A stretch of DNA of 64,000 nt from Hymenoscyphus infarciens (Eukaryota > Ascomycota > Leotiomycetes > Helotiales > Helotiaceae), in NCBI GenBank assembly GCA_001414345.1, contig LLCB01000132.1, forward strand, positions 82,617 through 146,616, given 5' to 3'. Made by a program: the position numbers and the translations under genes. Every line of letters starts with the position of its first letter. The first letter of the stretch is position 1. Below the pieces are notes generated by a model. The model made no database searches, was not told the origin of the DNA, and saw only the letters and a program-made list of their open reading frames with translations. Positions 36,951-51,200 of the stretch are shown here, one piece after another.

Positions 36951-37194
36951 AATCGATTTTATTTATTAATTACTAAGTAATTAATTTATTTATTAATTAT
37001 CTTAATAATACTATTAAATAAGAAAAAGAGAAAGTCTAATACGTTTTTAAAAGACTTTTAAGTAATATAGTTATAAGAATCTTCTCTTAGATTAAGTATA
37101 CTTACTAGTATACTTAATTTTTATTTAATTAATATATATATAGACTTATCTAGATTTATATACCTAGCTACTACCTTAGCTAATAAGTAAATAA

Positions 37195-37400
37195 AACTAA
37201 TAATACTAGGTAATTAATTTGTTTAGATTATCTTAGAACTAATATATTTATCTATTACTCTAGTAGTTATAGTATTAGATAATTGATTTATTTATTAATT
37301 ACTTTAATACTAATAATAGTAATACTAGGTTATAGACTTATTTCTTAATTACTTTAGTAGTAGTAATACTAGATAATACTAGGTAATCGAGTATAGTCTT
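37195..37400 (+). repeat. Decayed satellite units beyond the array edge
   Basis: Isolated, diverged units of the left satellite (ACTAGGTAATTAATTTG, AGATAATTGATTTATTTATT, ACTAGATAATACTAGG) lie about 180 bases inside the core, after a non-satellite stretch from 37013. They show that the array once reached further, or that the core sequence inserted into it. Confidence 0.75.
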
Positions 37401-40400
37401 TCTACTAATAAAGCAGAGTCTAAGTATATTTATATAATACTAGCTTTAGATAGCTAAAAAGAAACTAAAAAAAATAAAAATAAAGCTAAGTATAATAAAG
37501 ATCTTATACTATATATCTTATTATCTCTTTATTAAGGTATAGTAGGCGTAGAATCTATAAGGTTTTATCTATTACCTTCTTAGTACTAAATAATAAGAGA
37601 AAGACTACTAAGATAGCTATTAAAAAGGTATAACGATTTTAAAGATAATAAGAGTATAAGAAGGTTATATAGTTACTAAATTATACTAGATAGAACTTTA
37701 TTATCTTTACTAGTATAGTTAGTAGAGAGAGAAAAAGCTAAGTAAACTTATTCTTTAACTAATAGTAATTTTAAATAATATATAGTAAGGTAGTTAAAAG
37801 GTAGCTAAGAGGTAGTTAGAAGATAAATAAACCCTATTATATTATAAGAAGTCGTAAGAATTTTAGCTAATATAGAAAGGTTATAGATAACCTAGTATAA
37901 GGTAGTAGATAGAGAAGACTATACTAGAGAGTAAAGCGTTATATATATATAAACTTTTACTACTAAATATACTAATATCGTCGAGTTATTTCGTTCTATA
38001 ATTTAAAATAAAAAGTCTTAAGTCTTAATTTGTTTAATAAAGGGGTTAAATCCTTAGCTAAATAGGAGATACTTTTATTACTAAGAGAAGGTAACTAGGT
38101 AAGAACTAGGAAACTTAATCTTTCTAATCCTTTTACTATAACTAATCTAATATAGGTTAAACTTATATAAACTTTACTAGTAAAGTTACTAGTAATATTA
38201 CTATAAACTTTACTCTTACTTTTACTATATATATATATATAGAGTTATTCTAAGAGATATGTTTAGAAAGTGCTATTCTATATAAGTTTATCTAAGATAA
38301 ATACTTATTAGAATAGTTATTTTAAAAGGTAGTATTTTATAAATAAGATTTTATAATAATAACTTACTATAAAGTAATAGTTCTTCTAATATATATATTA
38401 TAGAATAAGACAATCTATTAACTATAAATTATAATAGAGCTAGACGAAATTAAAGCTAAATAATATAGATAGGATTAGGCAAATCCTTACTATAGCTAGC
38501 TCTTAAGATAATAGGTTAAGTTTTATCTAAATAGTAGTAGAGAAAAGAAAGCTATTTACTTAGTATAGACTTTATAAGAGATATTATCTAATACTTTATT
38601 TCTTTTATTTATTTTAATAAATAAAAGTAATTAAAATAATAGTAGTAATAATTTTAATAATAAAGATAGTTATATAACTTAGTATAAGGTACTTATAATA
38701 GCTATAAGTAGTACTTAGTATTTTAAAGTAAAGAAAGACTAAAAGTCTTACTTTAAGTAATATACTAGTAACTATATCGTAGATTATCTTAGTAAACTCT
38801 ATTAATAAGAATTACTAAATTATAAGTATACTATATCTCTACTATATCTCTTTCTAAACTAAGACTACTTATAAATTAGTAAGAACTTTTATTAAAGAAT
38901 TCTACTTCTTTCTAAAAATAGCGATTATAGTAGTTAATAACTATTAGATTACTAAAGAGTAACAAGTCTATACTAGTCTATTTAGTAATATTTTAAAGAA
39001 TCTTATAAAAGATATTATTATATTTATTATAATAACCTTATATTCTATTTAATATTATATAACTAAGAGCTTTATAGCTATTAATAACATCTTTTATAAG
39101 GCCTAAGTATATAATATTCTATAAATCCGTTCTATTTATAGTAGTTAAGATACTAAATTAGAATCTAAGTTCTTAAGTTTATCCTTTATTTAGCATAGCT
39201 AAGTAGAGTAAATAACTAGTTTAGACTAGATATTAATAATAGTTTATAGAGGTTTTAAAGATTTACTTACTTTCTAGATATCCTATATATACTAGCTAGA
39301 ATATAACTTAGGTTATATATAGTAAAGTATATAGGTTTTCTTAGAGAAGTAAATAAGTATATCTTATTTAGTAAAAGGTAAATATTATATTATAAGAGTA
39401 AAAGAGTATATAATAGAAATAGAATAGAGCTTTAACTAATAATAATTCTTAAGAGTAATTCTAGTAAGTAGTATATAGTAGTTAAAATAAAGTAAATCGT
39501 ACTAGAGAGCGCTTAGTCTTTAAAGACTATTAAAACGTTAGTTATAATACTTCTATAAGTATACTATATAATATAAGTAATAAGTATTATTTAGATAAGA
39601 GACTACTAAAAGCTATATACTTATTAGTTAAAGATATATAGTAATATATAATAAAGAGATAATTATATATTATATAGATAGATATAAAATAATAAGAACT
39701 TTATTTATTACCTTAGTAAGTAAGACTATATAGAAATTAGTTAAATCTAGTTAGAGGTAAGAGAATTTAGCTTATAAACGTTTATAAAGCTACTTACTTA
39801 AGCTTAAGAAGATCTATATATAATATCTATTTAAAATAAGTTAACTAGGCCTATACTACTAATATAACCTCTTCTATCTAATATATATTATATCTAACTT
39901 TCTTCTTCTTAAATTAATATATCTTTAAAAAACTATCGCTAAGTATGCCTTTCTAGTAATAAATTCTCTTTAACTCTTTAAATATCTATTAATAAATATA
40001 ATTATCTTATTAAGATAAGATTATATATATACTAAAGAATAAATAGTAATTTATCTCTCTATATATAAGAAGGCTAATAATTAAAGTAATTATTAAACTC
40101 TTATTAACCCTCTTCTTTTAATAATTATAATCTAAATAATAATTATAATTAAGGCTTTTATAATAGAGATTCTAAAAAAGAGAGAGAAGGAGAGAGAGAG
40201 AGAGTAAAAGGTACTAAATTAGACTTTAGAGATAAATTAATTAGCTTCTAACTTAAGAAAAAGTATACTAATTTATCTAATTATAATTCTTAAAAGTATA
40301 ATTAAGATAATATAATACTTATTCTTAGTTAAGTATTATTTAATAGAAATTTAGCTTATAAATATCCTTATACTTATATAATATCTTCTTATAAAGTAGT

Positions 40401-43280
40401 TTATTACTTACTTTATAAGTATAATCTTTAAGTATATTCTAGTATATTTTATAAGCTAATATATTTTAGCTACTATAAAAGAAAAAAATATCTAGTATTA
40501 TAAATGCCTATATATAAGAGTATATATAATTATTAAAGAGAGGTTTTTCCTAACTACTACTATCTTTCTATAATCTACTTTTAATTTATAACTTCTTAAG
40601 CTTTTTTATAAAGTTTCTATAGTTAGAAAGCTTTTCTAATATTCTTAAGTAATAAGATTATAAAAGTTACTTATTTACTAGTATTATTATTATATTCTTA
40701 ATCTTAAAAAAATATAAATATATACCTATTATAACTAGTTACTAGTAGAAAATAAACGTTAAGAGCTTTTTAATACTAAAGTTAATAAATACTAACTAGA
40801 CTATAAGTAGACTGTTTTCTTATCTTTAGGTTATATATACTCTACTTATTTCTTCTAAAATAATAATAATAATAGACTAATAGCTTTATATAATTAGAGC
40901 TAAGATAGTAATTTTTAATAAAAACGTAAAAAGGGATAAAGAAATCTACCTTTTAGTTAATAGCTTTATAATAGTAGTAAATTCTTTATTTAAGACCTTA
41001 AATCTAAATCTAGTATTACTTCTAGTATAGTAGAAATAGACATAGTAGTTTCTATATCTAATAAAGTAAGAGATAGTATAACACTTTCTTCTAAGAAAGA
41101 GAATAGTTTAAAAGCTAACATTTCTAATAATAGTTATTCTTATTATTTTTAAGTAGCTATAGCTAAAAACAAAGCTAGAGATAAATTTAAAGGATTAGAT
41201 TAGACTAGGTTAATAAACGTAGTCTACTAGTATAGAATAACTCTCTAACTTATTAATTTTTATTATAAAGAGACTTTTTAAGTTATAATATATCTTTTAA
41301 AATTAATATTTAATTAACTTTCTAACTAAGTATATATTATATTTTAATATAATATTATATATAAATTTTAGTCTTATCTTAAAAGAGAGTACTCTAAAAT
41401 AGTATATAAGACAAGATATACTATAAACGCTTTTTATTAATACTTCTATACTTTAGATTATTAATTATAGTAGAGTACTTATTAATAATAATTTCTTAGA
41501 TTAGGTAATAGAGAGAGAGTAGAAAGAGACTAGTCTTTAAAAAGTTATTTAGTCTTAATCTATTATATATACTCTACTTTATTAAAAAAAGCTCTTCTAA
41601 ATACCTAAATAAAATATTAAGAACTTATATAGAGAGAAGAACTCGGTTCTACTTTAAATAAAAGATATAAGAGAACTTAATCCCTTTATACTTAATATAG
41701 AGATACTATTACTACTACCTAAGCCTATCTTATTATAAGTAAATTAATAGATAAAAAAGATAATATATAGTATAAATTATAAGATTATTAGTATATTTAA
41801 AAGAAGTAGTTTAAGAAAAAGAAAAAAGCTATATTAATAGTAATAAAGAAAAGACTATTCGCTTACTTAAATAGAATTCTAGCTTATAAGAACAAATACT
41901 AATTAGTCTTTAACACTCTTAAGTACTCTAGAGTTAATATTAAAAAATAAGTACTTAAAAGAATAAGACGCTTCTTTTTAAAGATTATTCTATATTATTT
42001 ATTTAAAAAACGTTCTACTAGATAGTTATTAGAATACGTATATAAATTATTAGTATAAGAGTTATTAAGAACTAGTTAAAGGTATAAAGATTAGAGAGTT
42101 AAAAGTATAAATTATAAATAGTATTAAAACTCTTAAATTTATCTTTAAATTAAAGTAGAGGTTTATAAATATTATAAACTAGCTACCTAGTAAGTTTAAG
42201 AAGTTTAGAATATTTATAACTATTTTAATATAAAGAGTATAAAAAAATTAATAGAATATATAAAAGCCTTATTCTACTATCTACCTTCTATAGTTAAAAG
42301 AAGTTAAGAAATCTAAAGATTATATAATTAACTACTTAAAAATTATAATCTACTACTAATATTATTATAAATATTTAACTCTATATCTCTTAAAAAAGAA
42401 TTAAATCATAGAATATAATAGTATAAGATTAAAATAAGTACTTAGCTTAGTCTTTTAAATAAAGAGAACTTAGACTTACTTATAAGTTTTATAAATAATA
42501 TTACTATTCTATATAAAATTAATACTATTTTAAAATATAAGAGAGCTATTAAAGAGGTTAAGTTTATAATTTCTAAATAGATTTAAGTAGTAAATTAGTT
42601 AATTAATATACTCTAAGTACTTTTAATTTCTTATCCTTATTTTTTAATATTATAAGAGCTCTACTTATAGAATATATAAATTATTAAAAGAGTACTTATA
42701 GCTAAGTCTTTATTAAATTATTATAAGAATATTAAGAATAAGATTTTTAAAAATAAGCTTAAAGATAAGTAAATATAAGTTTAATTTAAAGGTTCCTATA
42801 AAGACTAATAGTATCTAAATATACTTTAAAGAATTTATATTTTTCCTTTAACTATATCTTTAATATATTTAAATACTACTCTAAATACTACTCTAGACTA
42901 TAGTAACGTTCTCTTTAAATATAATATTAATAGTAAAGAAGATAGTAATAATAATAGTAGTAATAAGAATAATATAAAAGATAATAAGAATAGTAAAGAG
43001 GTAAATAATAAAAATTATAAAGATTATATTAAAGGTTTTAATATAATTATTACTAGATATAGCTCTAATAAAAACAAGGTAAACTAAGTAAGTATAAAGT
43101 AGTATAGTTTAAGATAAATAGATAGTTAAACTATATAAAGAGATTTTATTAAAAGAACGTTATTTAAAGAGTAAATAAACCTAAATATACGAATAGATAA
43201 AGACCTAACTTAATATATAACTAAATAAAGCCTTAGTATTATAGCTTAGTAAAAGCTCTACTAATTCCCTACTTTAAGAT

Positions 43281-43315
43281 AACTTTAACTTTAATTTTAA
43301 CTTTAACTTTAACTT
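43281..43315 (+). repeat. Hexamer repeat AACTTT
   Basis: About six imperfect copies of AACTTT (one AATTTT variant) within the RIP-saturated core. The six-base period preserves a reading frame and would encode two alternating residues; no function is implied. Confidence 0.75.
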
Positions 43316-43440
43316 AATATAACCTTATTACCTAATAGCTTTTTAATTATTCTTCTTTAATAAGCTTTTATTATAAGTCTTTCTTATAAATCGTAAGCCT
43401 TTACACCTAATCTTATAAAAGCTTCTCTAATAAGTCTTCG

Positions 43441-43494
43441 TTATAAGTCTTTATTATAAGTCTTTATTATAAGTCTTTATTATAAGTCTTTAGC
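43441..43494 (+). repeat. 13-bp tandem repeat
   Basis: Four copies of a 13-base unit (ATAAGTCTTTATT) followed by related AGTCTTTAGCC units to about 43540. Unlike the other minisatellites of the core its period is not a multiple of three. Confidence 0.8.
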
Positions 43495-46400
43495 CTTATT
43501 ATATATCTTTAGCCTTATTATACGTCTTTAGCTTATTATAGAACTTTATATTAAGACATAAACTTTTAAGTTTATTATATACTATTATTATAACCTATTA
43601 CCTCTAATATAAGTTCTAGTACTCTTATTCTCTTATAAGCTCTTATAGTTAACCTCTTAGAACCTTCTTACTATAACCTCTTAAATACTTATTATTCTAA
43701 TATATTATCTTATTATTAATTTACTACTATATCTACTTCTAATACTTCTAACACTCCTACTAGTAAACCTACTAATAGTAACCTAGTTAATTAGACGCTT
43801 CTAGCTAGTATACTAAGCTATATAAGTTAACGACTTTATAACTTTAGTAGAGATAGTATAAGTAAGAACGAATTCTTTACTATCTAAAGTAATATATAAC
43901 TTTAGCTTTTTCTAAAATCTCTTTTCCTAGTTAAGTTATAAGCTAAGTTTAATAGTATTTATAATAAGTTAAACTAGTTAAAAGCTATTATTAAGAAGTA
44001 GAAGGAAATAGTTATTCTCTTATTTAAAGCTAAAAAGGAGATATATAAGCTTAAGAATATAGCTAATTAGTATAAAGACTTATTATATTACTAATTAACT
44101 CTTAAGAGTATCTTTACTATAAGAAATATAAAACTATCTCTCTTATTCTTTTACTAATAAACTATAGCTTAAAGAATTCTATAACGTTACTAAGCTAGAT
44201 GTTTAAAAGTATAAGAAGTCTAATTAAGTAAGCCTTTCTTTATACTTACTTAGAATATAACTAATAAATTAAATAGTAAAAGGTCTTAAAGCTTAAGTAT
44301 AAATATCGATTTAATATAGATACTAATAATACTAACGCTAATAATAATAAGTCTTAAAAGCCTATCTAAAAGAAGTATTAAAGTACTAGTTCTTATTATT
44401 AAAATAATATTTAAGTTATTATTAAACTTAAGAATAGTAACTAAGAGGAATAAATATTCTTCTATTATTTACTAAGTATATTTATAATAGTAGAATAATA
44501 TTATCTTAATAATAATTAAGACTAAGCTAGCTAGTATTATTCTAGAGTTATTTATTATATATCTAGCTAGGTTTTTTTAACTTCTTATATATAGAAGAAA
44601 AATCTAACTCTTTATAATATAACGCTAGTATTCTTAAATATATTAGTAATTATTCTTCTTTATAATATTTTAAATATTCTTACGTTTTAATATATATATA
44701 TCCTACTTTAATACTAAATTATAAAAGCGATTTAGACTCTTATAATTTAAGTATTAATAAGTCTTTTTCTATTATTATTAAATTATTTTTTAGTATATAA
44801 AATTAGTTAAAAACAAGCTTCTTCTTAACTATTACTAAATAATCCGTCTTTAGTATCTATTTTTTATTCTTTAGCTAATACTCTATACTTTATAAATTAT
44901 ATAGTATATATAAGTGTTTTATAGAATTAAACTATTAATAGTCTAATTTTATAAAAAGGTTTCTATATTTAGTAAAGAATATAACTAGTATTATTAAATC
45001 TTTAGTAGATATTAATTATTAGGTAAAGGTAATAGCTCTAATTTAGAAGATATACTATTAGATTTTAGAGTTCTATTTTTAGAAAGATAGATAAGTTTAT
45101 ATTACTAAGTTTAATAAGTAGATAAAGTTAATTTATAAATAGAAATTATATCTTAAAAAAGTAAATTAGTATATTCTTTTATAACCGTTTCCTAGATTTT
45201 CTATAATTATTTTTATACTATTTTATATATAAGTAGAAGAGTAGGTTAATAAGCGTCTTTTAATTCTAATTACTATACTACTTCTTATTATATATTTACT
45301 TTTCTATTTTTTAAGCTTTCTAGCTTAATTAGTAGAATTAAAGTATTACTATCTTAAGTAGAGTAAAGCTATAAGCTTATAGCTACCTTCTATTTAATCG
45401 TTCCTTTATTAACCTTAAATAACTTCTCTTTATCTAACTTTTAAGCTTTTAACTTAATAAAGTTATTAATTTTTTATTAGTATAATTAAACGAATTTTAG
45501 ATAGAGGTTCTTTAAGTAGAAGTATCTAACTTAAAGTTTCTTATATAAATTATTTATATTTTACTAGTTTTTTTTACTACTTTTCTTAATAATATTATAT
45601 TTTTATATATAAAATATAATACGTTATTATATTAAAGAAGACAGGAAATATCAATTAGTTCGGTTTATTTTAGTCTAGTAAATACTATTTACTTTAAGAG
45701 ATAATTTTTTAATTTCTACTATAGCTATTTTATACTCTTTTAAGCCTTTTAAGAACTTCTAAGCATATTACGATTTTTTATCTATAAACTATTTATAAAG
45801 TATATAATATAAATTAATATTAGTTAAGAGCCTAGGTTAGTTTTATTATATTATATATTTATTAATTTAAAAAGAGTATAAAGTATTAAATTAATTATTA
45901 TTATAATAATAGCTATAGAAGGCTTAATAGAGGAAATAAATATATACTATATTTTAAGAGTTATAGTAGTATAGAAGGACTATATATAGCGTAGGTAATA
46001 TAAATAGTAGAAGATTAAAAGATAAAAGTTAGAGTATAATATTATTATAATACTAGTAGCTAGAATTTAGCCTAAGTCTTTAACTTTCTAGACATAGTTT
46101 ATAAGTAGATAACTAAGAGATAATCCTTAAATACTAAATACTTTAGCTTAGATAATTTTACTTAAGAAGTTAGAAGATTTTTAATTATATTTTATTATAT
46201 TCCGCCTTTTTATTAGTCTACTTTTAGTTATTACTTATTCTAGAGTTTTTTTTAGTTATTTCTAGTTAATACTCTAATTAAATACTCGAGTACTAATTCT
46301 TTTAACTCTATAAATATAGCTAAATATATATAAAATTATTTTAATAAAATAATCCTCTTTCTTAATAAAAATTACCTAGATATATTAAATAACTACTTCT

Positions 46401-46610
46401 AATATTACCTCTAATATAGCTTCTATAATATATATTACTCTTTTACTATCTCTATTACTCTATTCTAACCTAGTTATCTACTAATATCTATAGTAATACT
46501 AAGTTATAAATAGGTTAACTCTTTACTTTTAGAGGAAAGAAAAGATCTAGCTAAACCGAATTAAACTAGAATAGAATAAAAAGAGTAATAATAAGCATAG
46601 TTTAGAAGAA

Positions 46611-47023
46611 TCCTCTCTCTTTTTAAGTTATTAATAGATAGCCTCTTATTTAGCTAAATCCTTTCTCTTCTTAAGTTACTAATAGGTAGCCTCTTATCTA
46701 GCTAAATCCCCTCTCTCTTTAAGTTACTAATAAGTAGCCTCTTATCTAGCTAAATTCCCTCTCTCTTTAAGTTACTAATAAGTAGCCTCTTATCTAGCTA
46801 AATTCCCTCTCTTCCTAAGTTACTAATAAGTAGCCTCTTATCTAGCTAAATCCCCTCCTTTCTTAAGTTACTAATAAGTAGCCTTTTATCTAGCTAAATC
46901 CTCTCCCTCTTTAAGTTACTAATAAGCAGCCCCTTATTTAGCTAAATCCTCTCTCTTTCTAAATTACTAATAAGTAGCCTCTTATCTAGCTAAATACTCT
47001 CTCTTCCTAAGTTACTAATAAGT
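46611..47023 (+). repeat. 48-bp minisatellite, 8-9 copies
   Basis: The unit contains AAGTTACTAATAAGTAGCC, then CTCTTATCTAGCTAAAT, then a C/T-rich segment. Copies start every 48 bases (for example 46681, 46729, 46777 for the AATAAGTAGC or AATAGGTAGC landmark). In one frame each unit reads KLLISSLLSS, a stop, then IPSLF. The TAA stop is in a constant place and could be a mutated CAA. It may be a relic of a 16-residue protein repeat. Confidence 0.85.
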
Positions 47024-47040
47024 ATAATAGTCTACTAGAT

Positions 47041-47094
47041 AATAATCTAGATAATAATCTAGATAATAATCTAAATAATAATCTAAATAATAAT
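47041..47094 (+). repeat. 12-bp tandem repeat
   Basis: Four to five copies of AATAATCTAGAT or AATAATCTAAAT directly after the 48-bp minisatellite. The later copies differ by G to A. The period is a multiple of three. Confidence 0.8.
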
Positions 47095-48039
47095 ATAAGT
47101 AAGAATAGTCTTTTAAATAATAGTAGTAAAGAGAATACTAGAGATAATAAAGAACTTTATTAAGAAAACTAGTATTATAAAGCTTCTAACTTTAAATAAA
47201 TAAAATATAATTAACCTAAACCTCTACTCTCTATAATAGTTAAAGATTAAATTAACTACTTAACTTATAATTTTAATAACTTTATAACTAAGATTATTAA
47301 ACTATAATAAAAAGAAAATATTAACCTAATTTTTAAGTATATTAGAAAGTCTATAAAAAGATTTTCTTCTATAATCTATTAAATTCTTATAAGTTAGGAT
47401 TTATTCTAAGAAAGAAAGAAATAAGATATTCTAGAGAAATATAAATAATAATAAAAGAAAGACCTAAATAACCCTCTAATAGGTAGTTATAGTTCTACGT
47501 TTATATCTAATTAGTAGTAGAAACTTAGTAAATAAGAGAGAGTTAACTAGAATAAAGAAGTAAAAGATAAATATATAATAGTATACTAAGCTATACTAGT
47601 AATAGAAAATGTTTAAGTAGATATTAGTAAATAGAAGTAGTATATTAAGAATTATAAAAATAAAACTATAAATAAAGCCTTTATATTAATTAGTATATAA
47701 GTAAGATAAGATATAAATTATAAAATCTTAGCTCTTAACTAATATAGAAATAATAGATAAAGATCTTAGAAAAATATAGATATAAAATAATATATTATAT
47801 TAGTAATTAAAGCTAAGATAAAGAAACTAATAAAATAAGCTATTTTTATACTTATATAGAGAATTAATTTAAAGAAATATATAAAGAAATAGGCTTTAAA
47901 TCTTAAGTATTTCGTTTATTTATATAAACTAGAGAGTTCTTAAAAGCTAACACCTGTTCTATATTAATTTAAAAGATTATATCTCTATTTAGAACTTATA
48001 TTCCTAACCTATTATAATAAACACTCTACTTAACTAATA

Positions 48040-48240
48040 GTAATAATAGTAATAATAGTATTACTAGTAATAATAGTACTTCTATTATTACTAGTAATAC
48101 TTCTAATATTAATACTACTAATAATACTACTAGTAACTATAGTATTATAAGTAATATTTCTAATATTAATACTACTAATAATACTACTAGTAACTATAGT
48201 ATTATAAGTAATATTTCTAATATTAATACTACTAATATAT
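48040..48240 (+). repeat. 57-bp tandem repeat in a TAATAGTAATA-rich stretch
   Basis: A landmark GTAACTATAG at 48133 recurs at 48190, 57 bases later, with near-identical flanks. Upstream is a mixture of short AGTAAT and TACTTCT units. The best frame is rich in Ser, Asn, Thr and Ile (for example SNYSIISNISNINTT) and is stop-free across the two 57-base units. Confidence 0.8.
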
Positions 48241-51200
48241 ACTCTAATATATTACTAATCTTGTTAAGTTTATTAAGATAAGATATTTAAAAAGATATAA
48301 ATACTTATTTACTTATAAGCTTTAATATAGTATATATAGAATTATATATTCGACTTCTAAAGAGAGGAACTTAAGTAGATATATTAGAAAAGAAGAGGAT
48401 TAAACTTATCTATATAAGAACTAGATTTAATATTAAAACTATCTAGTTAAGTTATTAAAAGTAGTTAGTAGTAAGTAAGGATATTTAAAAGAAGATTTAT
48501 ATATATTTATTAGTAGAAGAACCTACTATTTTTCTTTAAAGAAGAGAGTAAAATTAAATATATAATATATTATAAAATAGAAGAGAGATAGAAGATATAT
48601 AGTATATACTTATATTTTATTAGTTAAAATTTAAACCTCTACTCTACTATTTATCCTATATATACCTAAGCGCCACCTATTAATCCTAACTTCTATTACT
48701 ATCTACTATATACTCTATTTTTACTCTATTTCTTATAACTTATCTAATTTAGATATATTTAATATAATAAAACAATTTATAATATATTTAGAATAAGATA
48801 ATATTAAAATATTAACTATATAGTAAGTTTCTATTTCTTTCTAATATTACTTACTAAATCCTCTATCTTATAAGGTTATTTTATTTCTATATAGTATTAG
48901 TTTAAAGTTTATATAATAATTTAGAAACTAACTATAGCTTTATATTAATTTATAAAATTCTAATCTATCTAAAACTTTAAAATTATAAATATCTCTTCTA
49001 AGCTTAATATCTATTACTATATCTATATTTAATCTCTTATCTATATAAACTTTAAGAAGCTAAGTTAAATTCTTAATAGTATTTATATTATTTAAGCTAA
49101 GATAACGTTCTCTAGTATAGATTAATATAATAATTACGTTTATATACTAGCTAGATTCTTAGTAAAATATTAAGCTATTAATAAGGATTTAAAGTAATTT
49201 TATAATTTTATAGTAGTTATTATATAGAGTTTTAAATTACTTCTAAAGTAACTAATACTAAGAAGACTATACCTTAGCTCTATCTTTCTAAATATATATA
49301 GCTAATTATCTAAGTAAAAGGTTTTTTAAATAATATATAATAAATCTAACCTTTTCTTTAAATATAATATAAATTATAAGATTATATATAAGATTATTAA
49401 AAAGTAAGATAGATAATAGAAACTCTTAAAAACCTTATATAGATTTCCTTAAATAATCTTTAACTATACTTATCTCCTTTTTTATTAAATAAAAGCTTAT
49501 AATTTAAAAATTATAAATAACTAATAGCTAAGTAGTAGTAAGCTAGACTTACTTCTTCTATATTATTACTAAAAGATTAAGGTTCTTTAAAGAATATAAT
49601 TTTATATCTTTAAGAAAGCTAAAATCCTCTCTATTAAGACAAGCTATATTATTAGAATCTAGTCTACTATATTTAACCTTAAACTAATAATATTCTTTAG
49701 TTAAGAGATCTAAAACATAGATACTAAACACTAGTTTCTTATTATTTAGTCTTTTATAAATAAAGATATAAGTTCTTATAATAGAGAATTTATAAATTCC
49801 TTACTTTAAATCAGCTTTAAGTATAAGTAAGAGGATTTTTTTACTAATTAAGTATTATTTTTTAGTAGACCTTAAAGTCTTTATATTCCTATATTAGACT
49901 AATTATATTAAAACTAAGTATATCTTAGATCTTTTATTAAAAGTAGACTTAAATCTTAGCTTAAATCTAAGATTAGAGATATAAATTATAAAGATTATAA
50001 TATATAATATTAAAAGAAGATAGTATAAAAGTAAATATAGAAAAAGAGATAGAGACTTAATATTAATATAATTTATAAGAGATTCTACTATTAATAAATA
50101 AATAAATTATATTTTATAAATAAGGCTTTACTCTAGTCTATTCTAGTCTACTTAGCTCTAGCTCTACTCTACTAATTATCTTAGCTAAATCTAATATATA
50201 AATTTAACCTATAAACTAAATTTTTTCTTTATTATATATAATAGCTATTCTCTTTAAAGTAGAAAATAATAGATAATCTTTAGTAATAGATAATACTTAT
50301 TAAATATAAGTAATTTGTTTTTAATACTAAATATTATACTCTATACTCTAAAGAGTATTCTAAGAACGTTAGTTAGAATAGTAGATTAACTAAATATATA
50401 ATAAAGTATAGAGTATATAGAGTAGAATATAGAGTAGTTATTTCTTAAAAGAAAATATCTCTTTCTAAAATAGTAGAGAAATAATAGAATTTAAATTTAT
50501 AGATTAGTAACTAGTAAACTACTAGTTATAGTAAAATTTAAATTAATATAGAAAATTAAAAGATAATTTATAAAGAAGAATAAGTATATTAAAGAGTATA
50601 GTAGTATTATAGAAAAGCTAGTAGTAAAGAAATAATAAGTTATAAGTAAGTATAAACATAATAAGTATATACTTTCTATAAAGATTATAATAGAGATTAT
50701 ACTTTTAAATTAATTTTTAACTTAGTATTATAATATTAATAGAATAAAGTTTTTAAAATAATATCTAAATAGAATTCTCTTAAATAAAACTATATCTAAT
50801 AGAATTATATTAAATAGAAGCTTAACTAGAAACGTTCTCTTTTATAAACTAAGACTATAACTAACGTTTAGATTATTTTATTAACTATAAAGTTAATAAA
50901 TATTTTTAAGATACTAATAGAGTTCTAAAACTAGGCTAACTTTAACAACTTCTTATTATAAACTCTATAATAAAAGTAAGAGATAATATATAAACTTTAA
51001 TAATAAAAATACTAAGTAAATTATATTTATTTATACTTACTAATATATAGAGTTTTTAATCTTCTTTTAAAAGTAAGTAAAAAATTTTTAGATTTATAAA
51101 GATAGAATATATAATAAAAGGTAGAAATAACTTCTTTATATATTATCTATTATTTAACTATAAAAATTCTATCTAAATAAATATAAAAATAAATTAACTA

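Larger units (their letters stand above)
28571..37012 (+). repeat. 8.4-kb AT-rich tandem satellite, unit about 44-47 bp made of two alternating inverted repeats
   Basis: The unit has palindrome A, with arms GGTAATCGAT and ATCGATTACC around a TTATTT (or TAATTT) loop, then TT, then palindrome B, with arms of about CTAGTA and TACTAG around ATAA or ATAATAA. I estimate some 180 copies. Orientation is set by the loop (TTATTT here). Variants fall mainly in the arms (CGAT becoming TTAA, CTAT, CAAT or TGAT) and in the B spacer. Some units are shortened to about 23 bases or carry the extra module ACTAGGTAATAATACTAGG. From about 35.8 kb a subtype with TATAGTACTAG and CTCTACTAG spacers appears. No reading frame is open across it. 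Confidence 0.97.

Noticed and set aside
28571..37012. Regularly spaced repeats resembling a CRISPR array
   Set aside because: Spacers are not unique but are themselves repeats, the unit is almost pure AT, there are no cas genes, and the context is a fungal chromosome.
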